Shown: piece by piece, positions 1 to 7,674 of the stretch
How the letters are laid out: every line of letters begins with the position of its first letter
How positions within the stretch are numbered: position 1 is the stretch's first letter
Assembly (NCBI GenBank): GCA_964449465.1
Contig: CAYVBK010000002.1
Span: forward strand, 135,720 to 199,719
From: CAYRXM01 sp964449465
GTDB taxonomy: Bacteria; Chloroflexota; Anaerolineae; JAFGEY01
Direction of reading: 5' to 3'
DNA: 64,000 nt
The notes under the pieces: model-generated
What the model was told of the DNA's origin: nothing
The model's database searches: none
Seen by the model: only the letters and a program-made list of their open reading frames with translations
Position numbers and translations under genes: made by a program

Positions 1-405
1 GAACAACAAGATCAGGATCAACATCTGGCTGCGGCTCAGCCCGGCGGCGGCAGGGCGCGGACGCGGTTTGACCGATGCAGTGGCCAGGTCGGCGGGCGTG
101 GCGGCGGAGGCGGGCTGTTCAGGCGTTGGGGCAGGACGCATACTTTGCACCCAATCGGCGGAGGCAGCAGGCGCAGGTGCAGCGGGCGCGCTGACCAGTT
201 CGGGCGGCAATTTGCCCTCGATCCACGACCCGCCGGCGTTGACGATCCAGCGGCCGGTTTCGGCATCCAGGGTCCAAAATCGCCCTTGTTTGTCGCGCAG
301 CTTGGCCCGCACCATTTCGGTGCGAAATTGATAGATGGTGATCTCGCCAGCCTGAAAACGCGATTTGAGTTGACGGTACAATTGTTCCACATCTTGATCG
401 CTCAT
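1..405 (-). CDS. Hypothetical protein, truncated at window edge
   Basis: Partial gene of 135 codons that runs off the left edge of the window. The start is ATG at 403-405, preceded by a good GAGGAG ribosome binding site. The visible protein has a soluble N-terminal region of about 70 residues (begins MSDQDVEQLYRQLKSRF, then a Trp/Gly-rich stretch with RFWTLD and RWIVNAGGSW). A Pro/Ala-rich linker of about 50 residues follows, then a hydrophobic run (QMLILILLF) that looks like the start of a membrane helix. This suggests a membrane protein with a small cytoplasmic domain. I do not recognise the family. It lies downstream of the aldo/keto reductase operon but is separated from it by a terminator, so it is probably its own transcription unit. 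Confidence 0.7.
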   Translation of the reverse strand, partial: MSDQDVEQLYRQLKSRFQAGEITIYQFRTEMVRAKLRDKQGRFWTLDAETGRWIVNAGGSWIEGKLPPELVSAPAAPAPAASADWVQSMRPAPTPEQPASAATPADLATASVKPRPRPAAAGLSRSQMLILILLF

Positions 406-441
406 GTTGCACTCCTCATCGTCGCGCTGTGAAAGAGTCCA

Positions 442-553
442 CTGAAAAAACTCGACGCCGAGGCGCAGAGTCTTGATACGGTTCAAGAAGGCTTGCGGTA
501 TTTTAGCGTTCTCTGCGTCTCTGCTCTTTGGTGTTAAAATTGACTTTTTTCAG
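442..553. repeat. Intergenic imperfect inverted repeat, family B copy 1
   Basis: A non-coding element bounded by inverted CTGAAAAAA-type ends (442-450 and the complement at 545-553). Its arms contain related GCAGAG / CTCTGCG words, so it can fold back on itself. Read on the minus strand, the right end (CTGAAAAAAGTCAATTTTAA, then CACCAAAG) closely matches the right end of the element at 7151-7267, so the two belong to one family. Nothing in it looks coding. Confidence 0.5.
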
Positions 554-612
554 GAAAGCCATAGATGGTATGGCAAATTGTACCCCAAACCCTGTGTCGG
601 CGCAAGCCGATC

Positions 613-646
613 AAAAAAGCCTGGCAGGTGAATCATCTGCCAGGCT
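613..646 (-). terminator. Rho-independent terminator of the aldo/keto reductase operon
   Basis: Perfect 10-bp stem (AGCCTGGCAG at 618-627 with CTGCCAGGCT at 637-646) and a 9-nt loop. On the minus strand it is followed by a run of T (the A-run at 613-618). It sits 20 nt past the stop of the last aldo/keto reductase gene. Confidence 0.85.
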
Positions 647-665
647 CGATTTGAGCTTTGACCGC

Positions 666-1832
666 TCAGGCGGGGCGCGTACAGGCCTCCAAAGGCTGGC
701 CCTCGCCCAAGACCTGGTGAACCAGAGGCATCCATTCGCTGATGGGGATGCTCTGCGGGCATTTTTCTTCGCACAGCCGGCACTGAATGCACGCACTGGC
801 ACGGGCTTCTTCGAGGATGCGTTGATAGTGTCGGCGGGCCTCGGTCAGGGTGTTGTACATGATCCCCACATTGAACACCTCAAAATTACGCGGAATATCC
901 ACGCCGTTCGGACAAGGCATGCAGTAGCGGCACTGCGTGCAGGGGATGGGACATAGCTCACGGTATCGGTCGCGCACCCGGCCGACCAGGGCCAACTCTT
1001 CAGGTGAAAGCAATCCCACCGCCGACTGCCCGGCCAGTTCGATATTTTGCTGCACCTGCTGCATGGTGCTCATACCGCTCAGAGCCAGCGAAACCTCTGG
1101 CTTGTTCCACAGCCATTGCAGCCCCCAATGCACCGGGGCGCGCGGGATGGGGGCGGTATCCCACAGAGCCTGCACCTCGGCCGGCGGGTTGACCAGCCGC
1201 CCGCCCAACAAGGGTTCCATCACCACCACGGCCAGACCTTGAGCGGCGGCATATTCCAACCCGCGTGTGCCGGCCTGCTCGTCCTCATTCATATAATTGT
1301 ACTGAATCTGACAGAGCGTCCATTTGCCATATCCATCTATGATCGTCTTGAACATTTCAAAATTGTCGTGGAACGAAAAGCCGATATGACCGATGCGCCC
1401 GTCGGCGACGGCGGCCTCGGCCCGCTGCAGCAGGTTGAGGCGGTTGACAATTTCCCAGCGTGGGGCGCGCAGGCCGTGAAAGAGGTAAAAATCAATGTGG
1501 TCCACGCCCAGGCGCGCCAACTGCTCGTTGAGGTAACGGTCATAATCGTCGGCGGTTTCGACGGCCCAGGTAGGCAATTTGGTGGCGATGCGCACCCGCT
1601 CGCGATAGCCATCCTTCAAGGCCAGGCCCAGCACGCGCTCGCTCTGGCCGCCGTGATAGGGATAGGCGGTGTCAAAATAATTAACGCCATGGTCAATGGC
1701 GTAACGGATCATGGCGATAGCCTGATCCTGATCAATCTGAGCGCTGTCGCCGCCGACGATGGGCAAACGCATACAGCCCATCCCCAGCGCCGAAACCTGC
1801 CAGTCGAGCCGACCGAATGGACGATATTTCAT
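666..1832 (-). CDS. Aldo/keto reductase with C-terminal 4Fe-4S domain
   Basis: 388 residues. The N-terminal 290 or so form an NAD(P)H-type aldo/keto reductase barrel: MKYRPFGRLDWQVSALGMG start, the DTAYPY segment with the catalytic Asp/Tyr region, and the IDFYLFHGLR strand with the active-site His. The C-terminal part adds two cysteine clusters, CTQCRYCMPCP and CIQCRLCEEKCP; the second is a classic CxxCxxCxxxCP 4Fe-4S motif. Proteins of this architecture are known in anaerobes and facultative bacteria and may take electrons from an iron-sulfur carrier; the substrate is unknown. ATG is preceded by GGAGG at 5-nt spacing. It is the last gene of the GntR-reductase operon and lies 21 nt after a paralogue of the same architecture. 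Confidence 0.92.
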   Translation of the reverse strand: MKYRPFGRLDWQVSALGMGCMRLPIVGGDSAQIDQDQAIAMIRYAIDHGVNYFDTAYPYHGGQSERVLGLALKDGYRERVRIATKLPTWAVETADDYDRYLNEQLARLGVDHIDFYLFHGLRAPRWEIVNRLNLLQRAEAAVADGRIGHIGFSFHDNFEMFKTIIDGYGKWTLCQIQYNYMNEDEQAGTRGLEYAAAQGLAVVVMEPLLGGRLVNPPAEVQALWDTAPIPRAPVHWGLQWLWNKPEVSLALSGMSTMQQVQQNIELAGQSAVGLLSPEELALVGRVRDRYRELCPIPCTQCRYCMPCPNGVDIPRNFEVFNVGIMYNTLTEARRHYQRILEEARASACIQCRLCEEKCPQSIPISEWMPLVHQVLGEGQPLEACTRPA

Positions 1833-1853
1833 AACATCCTCCCAGATTGTGAC

Positions 1854-3011
1854 TCAAGCCGGGCGGCCCAGTGTCTCGGCCACCTGCTCAAGTTGACGGA
1901 TAATGGGGATATTTTGCGGGCATTTGGGTTCACATTCACCGCACTGCACGCAGGCTTCGGCCTTGAGGCCTTCGATGCGCCCGGCCCACGGCCCCCAACT
2001 GCCCTGCTCGCTGAGGCCGGCATAGGCTTCGCGCGCCTCTTTTTCCATGCCCCACACGCGATACCAGTTCATATAGCGGAAGTTTTCAGGAATGTTGACG
2101 CCGTTGGGACAGGGCATGCAATAGGCGCAGCCGGTGCAATACAGATCGGCCAGTTTTTGGTTCTGGTCTACCAGGCGAGCGATCTGGGCATTTTCGGCGG
2201 CGTTCATCTCGCCGGCGCGTTCGGCCGCAGCGACGTTTTCTTCGATCTGGGCCAGCTCGTTCATGCCCGAAACGGCCACCGAGACGCCGGGATTGTGCCA
2301 CACAAAGCGCAGGGCCAGCTCGGGGGTTTTCACCTCCAGCACGCCATCCTCATCCTTCCAAATACCCTGTGGCAGGGTCAGCCGCCCGCCAGCTACCGGC
2401 CCCATGATCGCTACACCCATGCCGCACGCGGCAGCGCGGGCGATGGCCGGCTCGTTGTGGCGGTCGAGATAGTTGTACTGCACCAGCATGCCGGCAAATT
2501 CGCCGGTATCAATCAGATGAATCACATTTTCGGCGGTGTCGTGGCTGGAAAAACCCACATGTCGCACCAGGCCTTCGCTCTGCGCCCGTCGCGCCGCCTC
2601 CAAAGTCATGCCGGGCCGGGCGATCACGCTTTGAAATTCATCCCAGCGCAGGCCGTGAAAGAGAATCATGTCAATATAGGGAGTGTCAAATCGCTGCAAA
2701 CACTGCTCAAGTTTGGCCCGCCATGCTGCCGGGTCGCCATCCTGTTCGGTATGCACCGGGATTTTGGTGACCAAAAACAGGCCGGCGCGGTCATACCCTT
2801 TGATGGCCTTGCCCACGGCCACTTCGCTGGTGCCGTTGATATAGACATAGGCCGTGTCTATGTAATTGATGCCCAAATCCAGGCCGCGTCGCAGCAGCGG
2901 CACCGATCGGTCATAGTCGCAGGTTTTGTCTTCCAGTTGGGGCAGGCGCATAGCCCCAAAGCCCAATGCCGAAACCTGCCTGCCGGTTTGTCCAAATGTG
3001 CGATATTTCAT
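1854..3011 (-). CDS. Aldo/keto reductase with C-terminal 4Fe-4S domain (paralogue)
   Basis: 385 residues, the same architecture as its downstream neighbour: an aldo/keto reductase barrel (start MKYRTFGQTGRQVSALGFG, DTAYVY segment, DMILFHGLRW strand), then CTGCAYCMPCP and CVQCGECEPKCP clusters. The two proteins clearly derive from one duplication but are well diverged, so they probably act on different substrates. The ribosome binding site is AAGGA at 8-nt spacing. A gap of 142 nt separates it from the upstream reductase; that gap shows no promoter or terminator that I can identify. Confidence 0.92.
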   Translation of the reverse strand: MKYRTFGQTGRQVSALGFGAMRLPQLEDKTCDYDRSVPLLRRGLDLGINYIDTAYVYINGTSEVAVGKAIKGYDRAGLFLVTKIPVHTEQDGDPAAWRAKLEQCLQRFDTPYIDMILFHGLRWDEFQSVIARPGMTLEAARRAQSEGLVRHVGFSSHDTAENVIHLIDTGEFAGMLVQYNYLDRHNEPAIARAAACGMGVAIMGPVAGGRLTLPQGIWKDEDGVLEVKTPELALRFVWHNPGVSVAVSGMNELAQIEENVAAAERAGEMNAAENAQIARLVDQNQKLADLYCTGCAYCMPCPNGVNIPENFRYMNWYRVWGMEKEAREAYAGLSEQGSWGPWAGRIEGLKAEACVQCGECEPKCPQNIPIIRQLEQVAETLGRPA

Positions 3012-3153
3012 GTGTTGTTCCTTTTTCCAACCTGTATGCGAGGCTCAAGCCCCGCGCCAAGAGAACAGCAGCCCAAACTGCTGCCCGGCCTGAGCTCGAT
3101 GCTCACCGTTCTCAGTGCCTCATTGGTAAAAATGCTCTTTTTTCGGTGATCCA

Positions 3154-3999
3154 TCAGTGTGGAAAGATGGGCTCCAGTCCCTGACTTGCGGCTGCCACCT
3201 CGACTTCTTGTTCCGCGCTGAGGTGACTGAACTGCGCCACGGCGTCGCACATCCAGTTGAGCAGCTCGATGTGGCCAGGGGTGGGGCCGGCTGTGACCGG
3301 GCGCGAAAAGGTAAAGCGCACGGCCATCGCCGCTTCTTCATAGGTGTCTACCGGCGAATACCACGATTTGGCCCAACGACGCGCTTCGCCTTCGCGCCAG
3401 CGGCGCTTGGCCAGGGTCTTGAGGGCCAAAATGCCCATATCTTTTTCCTGAGCCACCGGCAGCACGCGCGGCCCAAAATGGCCCTGATACCAGCATACCC
3501 AGTTGATCGGAAAGAGGATGGTATCAAAATCAAACCGCTCCATCAGAGCCAGGGCCGCCTCTTCCGAGTGCGCCGAAAAGCCCAGATAACGGGTCAAACC
3601 CTGCTCCTGCGCCTTGACAAAGGTTTCCATTGCCCCACCCGGCCCGAAAATGGTTTCAACATCCTCCATTGTAGACACGGCGTGCAGTTGATACAGGTCA
3701 AAATGGTCGGTCTGCATGCGCTGAAGCGAGGCATACAATTCGTCTTCGGCTTCGCGGGCCGTGCGTTTGCCCGTCTTGCAGGCCAGAAAAACGCCATCGC
3801 GATAGGGTTTGAGAGCAGGTCCCAACCGCTCTTCGGCGTTGCCATAGCTGGGGGCGACGTCAAAATAATTGATCCCGCGCTCGATGGCCTGCGCCACATA
3901 GCGAGCCGAGTCTTCCGGCGTTTCGTTCATCACCACGATGCCGCCAAACCCCACCATAGACAGCATCTCTCCGGTCTTGCCTAATCGTCGTTTTTCCAT
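3154..3999 (-). CDS. Aldo/keto reductase, short form without Fe-S domain
   Basis: 281 residues, a barrel-only aldo/keto reductase. It shows MEKRRLGKTGEMLSMVGFGG at the N-terminus, the DVAPSYG active-site region, and the DLYQLHAV strand with the conserved His. It lacks the cysteine clusters of its two downstream paralogues. The ribosome binding site (AAGGAGG) is strong. The start lies only 3 nt past the stop of the GntR regulator, so the two are almost certainly translated from one message and the reductases are under that regulator's control. Substrate unknown; a sugar, sugar-acid or short-chain carbonyl compound is typical for such operons. Confidence 0.9.
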   Translation of the reverse strand: MEKRRLGKTGEMLSMVGFGGIVVMNETPEDSARYVAQAIERGINYFDVAPSYGNAEERLGPALKPYRDGVFLACKTGKRTAREAEDELYASLQRMQTDHFDLYQLHAVSTMEDVETIFGPGGAMETFVKAQEQGLTRYLGFSAHSEEAALALMERFDFDTILFPINWVCWYQGHFGPRVLPVAQEKDMGILALKTLAKRRWREGEARRWAKSWYSPVDTYEEAAMAVRFTFSRPVTAGPTPGHIELLNWMCDAVAQFSHLSAEQEVEVAAASQGLEPIFPH

Positions 4000-4002
4000 T
4001 TT

Positions 4003-4728
4003 TTACCTCCTTTGTGATTCCATTTGCCGATGAACCGCCTCGATCATTTCGAGTGAGCGATCAATATGCTCCAGCATGGCCTGGCGCGCCGCGGACACGT
4101 CGTGCTGTCTGATCTGGTCGAGAACGTGTTGGTGATGATAAAGGGCGTCTTGGACAGCGTCTGGTATTTGATAAGAAAGGCGAATCACCTGCTGCCAGAG
4201 GTTGGCCACCGAATGGAGCAGCAAAGCAAACAGGTCATTGTGAGTGGCCGCCGCCAGCGCCAGGTGAAAATCCAGGTCGAGTTGTACAAACTGGTCCACG
4301 TCCTGGCCGACACAGCGCATCCGATCTATGGTTTCCTGGATCACCTGGATGTCTTCGTCGCCGGCGCGTTCGGCGGCCAGCCCGGCCACCTCGACTTCGA
4401 TCATGCGACGGACCTGGTAAACGTCTCGAATCGAAGGCTGCTGTAGTTTGAAAAACAGTTCGACCGAGGCCGACATATCGCGGGGATGCAGTTCGCGGAT
4501 ATAGGTGCCGCAGCCGGGTTTGGTTTTGACCAGGCCGCGCACGCTCAGCACGCGAATGGCCTCACGCACCACTGTGCGGCTGATTCCCATCTGCTCGGCC
4601 AGCTCGCGTTCGCCGGGCAGCCGGTCGCCGGGGCGCAAAGATTGAGCGACGATCAATTCCTGAATCCGGTCGGCAACCTGGCTGTAGAGATTGTCGCGCT
4701 GCAAGGCAAAGCCAAACATTTCACTCAT
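4003..4728 (-). CDS. GntR family regulator, FadR/FCD subfamily
   Basis: 241 residues. An N-terminal winged helix (about residues 10-75, containing RPGDRLPGERELAEQMGISR and TVVREAIRVL) is followed by an all-helical FCD ligand-binding domain (about 90-230) with the R-R-M-I-E-V-E-V-A helix and conserved His residues. The start chosen is the ATG at 4726-4728, which has AAAGGA at 7-nt spacing; upstream in-frame codons would overlap the promoter and operator. First gene of the operon with three aldo/keto reductases. A palindromic TNGTNNNACNA site lies between its promoter and start, so autoregulation is likely. FCD members usually respond to small carboxylates or sugar acids; the ligand is unknown. 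Confidence 0.92.
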   Translation of the reverse strand: MSEMFGFALQRDNLYSQVADRIQELIVAQSLRPGDRLPGERELAEQMGISRTVVREAIRVLSVRGLVKTKPGCGTYIRELHPRDMSASVELFFKLQQPSIRDVYQVRRMIEVEVAGLAAERAGDEDIQVIQETIDRMRCVGQDVDQFVQLDLDFHLALAAATHNDLFALLLHSVANLWQQVIRLSYQIPDAVQDALYHHQHVLDQIRQHDVSAARQAMLEHIDRSLEMIEAVHRQMESQRR

Positions 4729-4758
4729 CAAACATCCTTTTTCTCTGCTCTGGTCAAC

Positions 4759-4769
4759 TGGTCTGACCA
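4759..4769. promoter_or_regulatory. Probable GntR/FadR-type operator
   Basis: TGGTCTGACCA is a perfect palindrome with a central base. It fits the TNGTNNNACNA consensus of FadR-type regulators and lies just downstream of the -10 element of the gntR promoter. A further TGGTC half-site directly precedes it (4751-4755). The position suits repression of the whole gntR-reductase operon by its own product. Confidence 0.65.
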
Positions 4770-4776
4770 CAAGTCC

Positions 4777-4805
4777 ATAGTACCACAACTGCGTTCAAAA
4801 GTCAA
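4777..4805 (-). promoter_or_regulatory. Sigma-70-type promoter of the gntR-reductase operon
   Basis: Minus strand: TTGACT (-35, 4800-4805), 17-nt spacer, TACTAT (-10, 4777-4782). The predicted transcript start is close to the palindrome at 4759-4769. Confidence 0.6.
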
Positions 4806-4851
4806 ATAACTTGGGCTGGGTTTACCCTCGCCTCACCCTGATAACAATAAA

Positions 4852-4884
4852 AAAAGACCTGTCGGGTAACCCGACAGGTCTTTT
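4852..4884. terminator. Bidirectional rho-independent terminator
   Basis: Perfect 15-bp stem (4852-4866 with 4870-4884) and 3-nt loop, with A-run and T-run flanks on both sides. It serves the malic enzyme transcript coming from the right and insulates the gntR promoter. Confidence 0.85.
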
Positions 4885-4893
4885 CCACACCAA

Positions 4894-5038
4894 TGGTAAC
4901 TACCTACCCACTGTCATTCCGAACGCCGTCAGGAGCAAAGAATCTCTCTTTGCGGTGTATAACAAGATTCTTCGTCACTTTGCTCCCCGAAATGATACCC
5001 CAAAAGGCTAATTTTCGGCACAAGGTAGGTAGTTACCA
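4894..5038. mobile_element. MITE-like repeat, family A copy 1
   Basis: A 145-bp element with perfect 15-bp terminal inverted repeats (TGGTAACTACCTACC at 4894-4908 and its complement at 5024-5038). The interior is itself an imperfect palindrome (words CATTCCGAACGCCGTC, AAGAATCTC, GATTCTTCG, CCCCGAAATG). It carries no gene. A second copy in opposite orientation lies at 22953-23139, between the glycerate kinase and enolase-like genes. Confidence 0.75.
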
Positions 5039-5054
5039 CCAATGCTTCAGCCCA

Positions 5055-5687
5055 TCAGACGCGTCCCCACAGATCGCTGTTTTCGATCTCTTGTTTGAGC
5101 AGGGTGATCTCTTGCTGCGCCCGAATGATGGCCTTTTCCATAGACCAGACCTCGTCCACCCGACCGGTGGACAAAAATAGTTCTTTGCAGTTGATCGCCT
5201 GTTGCAAAGATTTTTCGATGCTTTGCATTCTTTTGCGAAAGCAGGCCCACGTGCCGCCGGCGGCCGGGCGCAGGTGAAACCGTTCAATGATCGCATCGGC
5301 GCAAACATCCATCACCTGGATTTTCCAGGCGCGCACACTGGCGGTCATACCCGACGTGGGAAAGGCGTCTTCAAAAACGCTGTCCACCGAAGTGCGGATG
5401 CGCAGGCGGTGATTTCTGCGCCGCTCGATCCAGCCCTGAGTCCAGACGGCCTTTTTCCAGTCTTCGATTTCCTCCAGGTCATCATCCTGGCTCTTGGGCA
5501 GCAGATCAAAGGCCAGCAAAATTTCGCGGATGATCGCCTCGATCAGATCTTGCAGCCAGCCGGTTTGCAGCACGACCATTTCATCCGGGCGGGCGATGTA
5601 AAAGCGAGCATCCTGCTCTGACGGAACACGCAGATCCAAAATCACCTGCAACAAGGCTTTGAGTTCATTCTCTATGCGGTTGTCCAT
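5055..5687 (-). CDS. Hypothetical protein, coiled-coil C-terminus
   Basis: 210 residues from the ATG at 5687, which has a G-rich ribosome binding site (AGGGGG) close in front; an in-frame ATG at 5702 lacks one. I do not recognise the family. The protein is soluble, acidic to neutral and mostly helical: an N-terminal Leu-rich helix (ALLQVILDLRVP), a central Trp/Arg-rich section, and a C-terminal helix (AIIRAQQEITLLKQEIE) that looks like a short coiled coil. No signal peptide or membrane segment. The start lies 24 nt past the stop of the malic enzyme gene, so it is probably co-transcribed with it and ended by the 4852-4884 terminator. Confidence 0.7.
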   Translation of the reverse strand: MDNRIENELKALLQVILDLRVPSEQDARFYIARPDEMVVLQTGWLQDLIEAIIREILLAFDLLPKSQDDDLEEIEDWKKAVWTQGWIERRRNHRLRIRTSVDSVFEDAFPTSGMTASVRAWKIQVMDVCADAIIERFHLRPAAGGTWACFRKRMQSIEKSLQQAINCKELFLSTGRVDEVWSMEKAIIRAQQEITLLKQEIENSDLWGRV

Positions 5688-5711
5688 GCTCCCCCCTGGC
5701 ATGATGGATGG

Positions 5712-7061
5712 CTAGATCGGCATCGGCGCAATCAAGCCCTGGCTCATCATGGCGTCGAGCATAGCCCGTGATTGGGCAATCGTCTCTTGAGCCTGTTTGT
5801 ACAATTCTTCAGCCGATTTGTGCAACAGCGTCAGGCCCTGCTCTTGGGCTTTCATCGCCGTAGCCACAGCCTCGCGCGGAAAGACATCCCACTCGTCCAT
5901 CGTGGGCATGATGTATTCTTCGCTCAGGCCTTTTTCTTCGGCGCAGCGGGCAATCTCATAGGCCGCGGCAATAGCCATTTCGTCGCTGATGGTGCGGGCG
6001 CGCACGTCCAGCACGCCGCGGAAAATGCCCGGAAAACCCAGCGAGTTGTTGACCTGATTGGGGAAATCACTGCGCCCAGTGGCCACCACGCGCACGCCGG
6101 CCTCGCGGGCATCCCAAGGCCAGATTTCGGGGATGGGGTTGGCGCAGGCGAACAGGATGGCATCTTGGGCCATGGCCTTGAGCCATTCGGGCTGAATCGT
6201 GTCGGGGCCAGGGCGCGACAGGGCAATGCACACGTCGGTGCCCACCAGCGACTCGGCAATGCCGCCTTGACGGTTGGCGACGTTGGTGAGTTGGCAAAAC
6301 TCGAGGCGCGGGTCGTCCTCTTGAAAATCGCTGCGCTCGCAGTGCAGAATGCCCTTGGTGTCCACCAGCATCAGCCGACCGGCGTCGCAGCCGGCGGCCA
6401 GCAACAGGCGAGCAATGGCTACATTGGCCGCCCCCGCGCCGATCAGCGAAATGGACACATTGTCGAGCTTTTTGCCCACCACTTTGAGGGCATTGATCAG
6501 CCCGGCCAGGGTGACGGCGGCGGTGCCTTGTTGATCGTCGTGCCAGACCGGGATGTCCATCTCGGCACGCAGTGAGTCGAGAATTTTAAAGCACTTGGGC
6601 TTTTCAATATCTTCCAGGTTGATCCCGCCAAACGAGGGCTGCAAGAGCTTGACCGTCTGGATGAACAGGTCGGGGTCTTGAGTGTCCAGGCACAATGGCA
6701 CGGCATCTACGCCGCCCAGATATTTGAAAATGAGAGCTTTGCCTTCCATCACCGGCATAGCGGCCTGCGGGCCAATGTTGCCCAACCCCAACACCCGCGT
6801 GCCATCCGAGATCACGGCGATGGTGTTGGCGCGGTTGGTATGCTCCCAACTCATCATCGGGTTGGCGGCAATATCACGGCATGGGGCGGCTACGCCGGGC
6901 GTATACCAGATGGAAAAATCGTCTACGCTGCGCACCGGCACTTTGGGGGCAATCTGAATTTTGCCTTTGAAAAAGGGATGAGCGCGCATGGCGTCGCCGG
7001 ACGGCTTTTGGGCCTTGGCCAGCAATGCTTCTTTGGTCGGCAATTCTTTTGAGGCCAGCAT
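5712..7061 (-). CDS. Malic enzyme (malate dehydrogenase, oxaloacetate-decarboxylating)
   Basis: 449 residues, the size of short bacterial malic enzymes without a phosphotransacetylase domain. It converts malate to pyruvate and CO2 with NAD(P). Visible features are the N-terminal malic domain (SIWYTPGVAAPC with the catalytic Tyr, the GKALIFKYLGGVDAVPLCLD segment with the catalytic Lys region, and WHDDQQGTAAVTLAG with metal-binding acids) and the NAD domain (GAGAANVAIARLL). The C-terminal 60 residues are Gln/Glu-rich helices. AGAGGAGG precedes the start. An AT-rich region upstream probably holds the promoter, but no clear -35/-10 pair stands out. Confidence 0.95.
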   Translation of the reverse strand: MLASKELPTKEALLAKAQKPSGDAMRAHPFFKGKIQIAPKVPVRSVDDFSIWYTPGVAAPCRDIAANPMMSWEHTNRANTIAVISDGTRVLGLGNIGPQAAMPVMEGKALIFKYLGGVDAVPLCLDTQDPDLFIQTVKLLQPSFGGINLEDIEKPKCFKILDSLRAEMDIPVWHDDQQGTAAVTLAGLINALKVVGKKLDNVSISLIGAGAANVAIARLLLAAGCDAGRLMLVDTKGILHCERSDFQEDDPRLEFCQLTNVANRQGGIAESLVGTDVCIALSRPGPDTIQPEWLKAMAQDAILFACANPIPEIWPWDAREAGVRVVATGRSDFPNQVNNSLGFPGIFRGVLDVRARTISDEMAIAAAYEIARCAEEKGLSEEYIMPTMDEWDVFPREAVATAMKAQEQGLTLLHKSAEELYKQAQETIAQSRAMLDAMMSQGLIAPMPI

Positions 7062-7150
7062 CTCGATATTCCTCCTCTTGGATTGATGCTAAAGCTAGAG
7101 TTTGTATATAATTCAATCACGAGTGATACAGATAGCTCTGCCAGAAGCGT

Positions 7151-7267
7151 GATGAAAACCCTCTCACCACCAAGACACAAAGGACACAAAGCATTTCTAG
7201 AGACTCAAAAATATCGTACACCCTTGTGTTCTCGGTGTCCTTTGTGGTAAGAATAGACTTTTTCAGC
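7151..7267. repeat. Intergenic imperfect inverted repeat, family B copy 2
   Basis: A non-coding stretch of about 117 bp between malic enzyme and the pseudogene. Both arms contain CACAAAGGACAC-type words (7171-7188 and, in complement, 7235-7246), so the transcript can fold back. The right end read on the minus strand (CTGAAAAAGTCTATTCTTAC, then CACAAAG) matches the element at 442-553. Confidence 0.5.
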
Positions 7268-7311
7268 GGCCTCCCAGCACATTTGTCACCTTGAGCGTAA
7301 CCTGGATCGGC

Positions 7312-7566
7312 TTATTCTGCATCAGGAGTATCTCCAAACACCCGGCGTGCCAGTTCTGTGCCTGACAACAAATTGGCCAGCTTGTATCGCAATTCTGCTT
7401 CGGTAGCCTACGGATAGCGAGCGCGCAAACTTGTCAGAGCCAGCAACTGCGCGGATGCGTTCAATTGCGCCAGCATGTTCATCTTTTGAGTAGGGCTGGC
7501 CTGTCGCCAGAGTTGGATCTGCAGGGCTTGCATTTTGGGATGCGTGTCGGAATAGAGTGGGGACAT
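7312..7566 (-). pseudogene. Small hypothetical protein interrupted by an in-frame TAG
   Basis: Reading from ATG at 7566 gives 52 residues (MSPLYSDTHPKMQALQIQLW at the start, LTSLRARYP at the end), a TAG at 7408-7410, then 31 more residues in the same frame (ATEAELRYKLANLLSG to VFGDTPDAE) and TAA at 7312-7314. Both halves together match a small family of about 85 residues that I recall from Chloroflexi and cyanobacteria, where RYP is followed by one residue and then ATE/ASE-x-E-L-R. A single point mutation of a sense codon to TAG explains the break. Suppression or a sequencing error cannot be excluded. The ribosome binding site is weak. It lies 108 nt past the stop of the acetyltransferase gene. 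Confidence 0.65.
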
Positions 7567-7674
7567 AGTCTTTCTCTAAAAACCGGCGGCCGGGCCGATC
7601 GTTGATGAGGCTAAAAACGACGACCACGATAGAGTACGACGGTCGCGTTGCACAACAACTGTAAAGAGGTTGGC

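Noticed and set aside
1047..3149. Long plus-strand open frame of 700 codons opposite two reductase genes
   Set aside because: It is an antisense shadow: GC-rich codon use of the two well-supported reductases keeps the opposite frame open; no start context, no recognisable domain.
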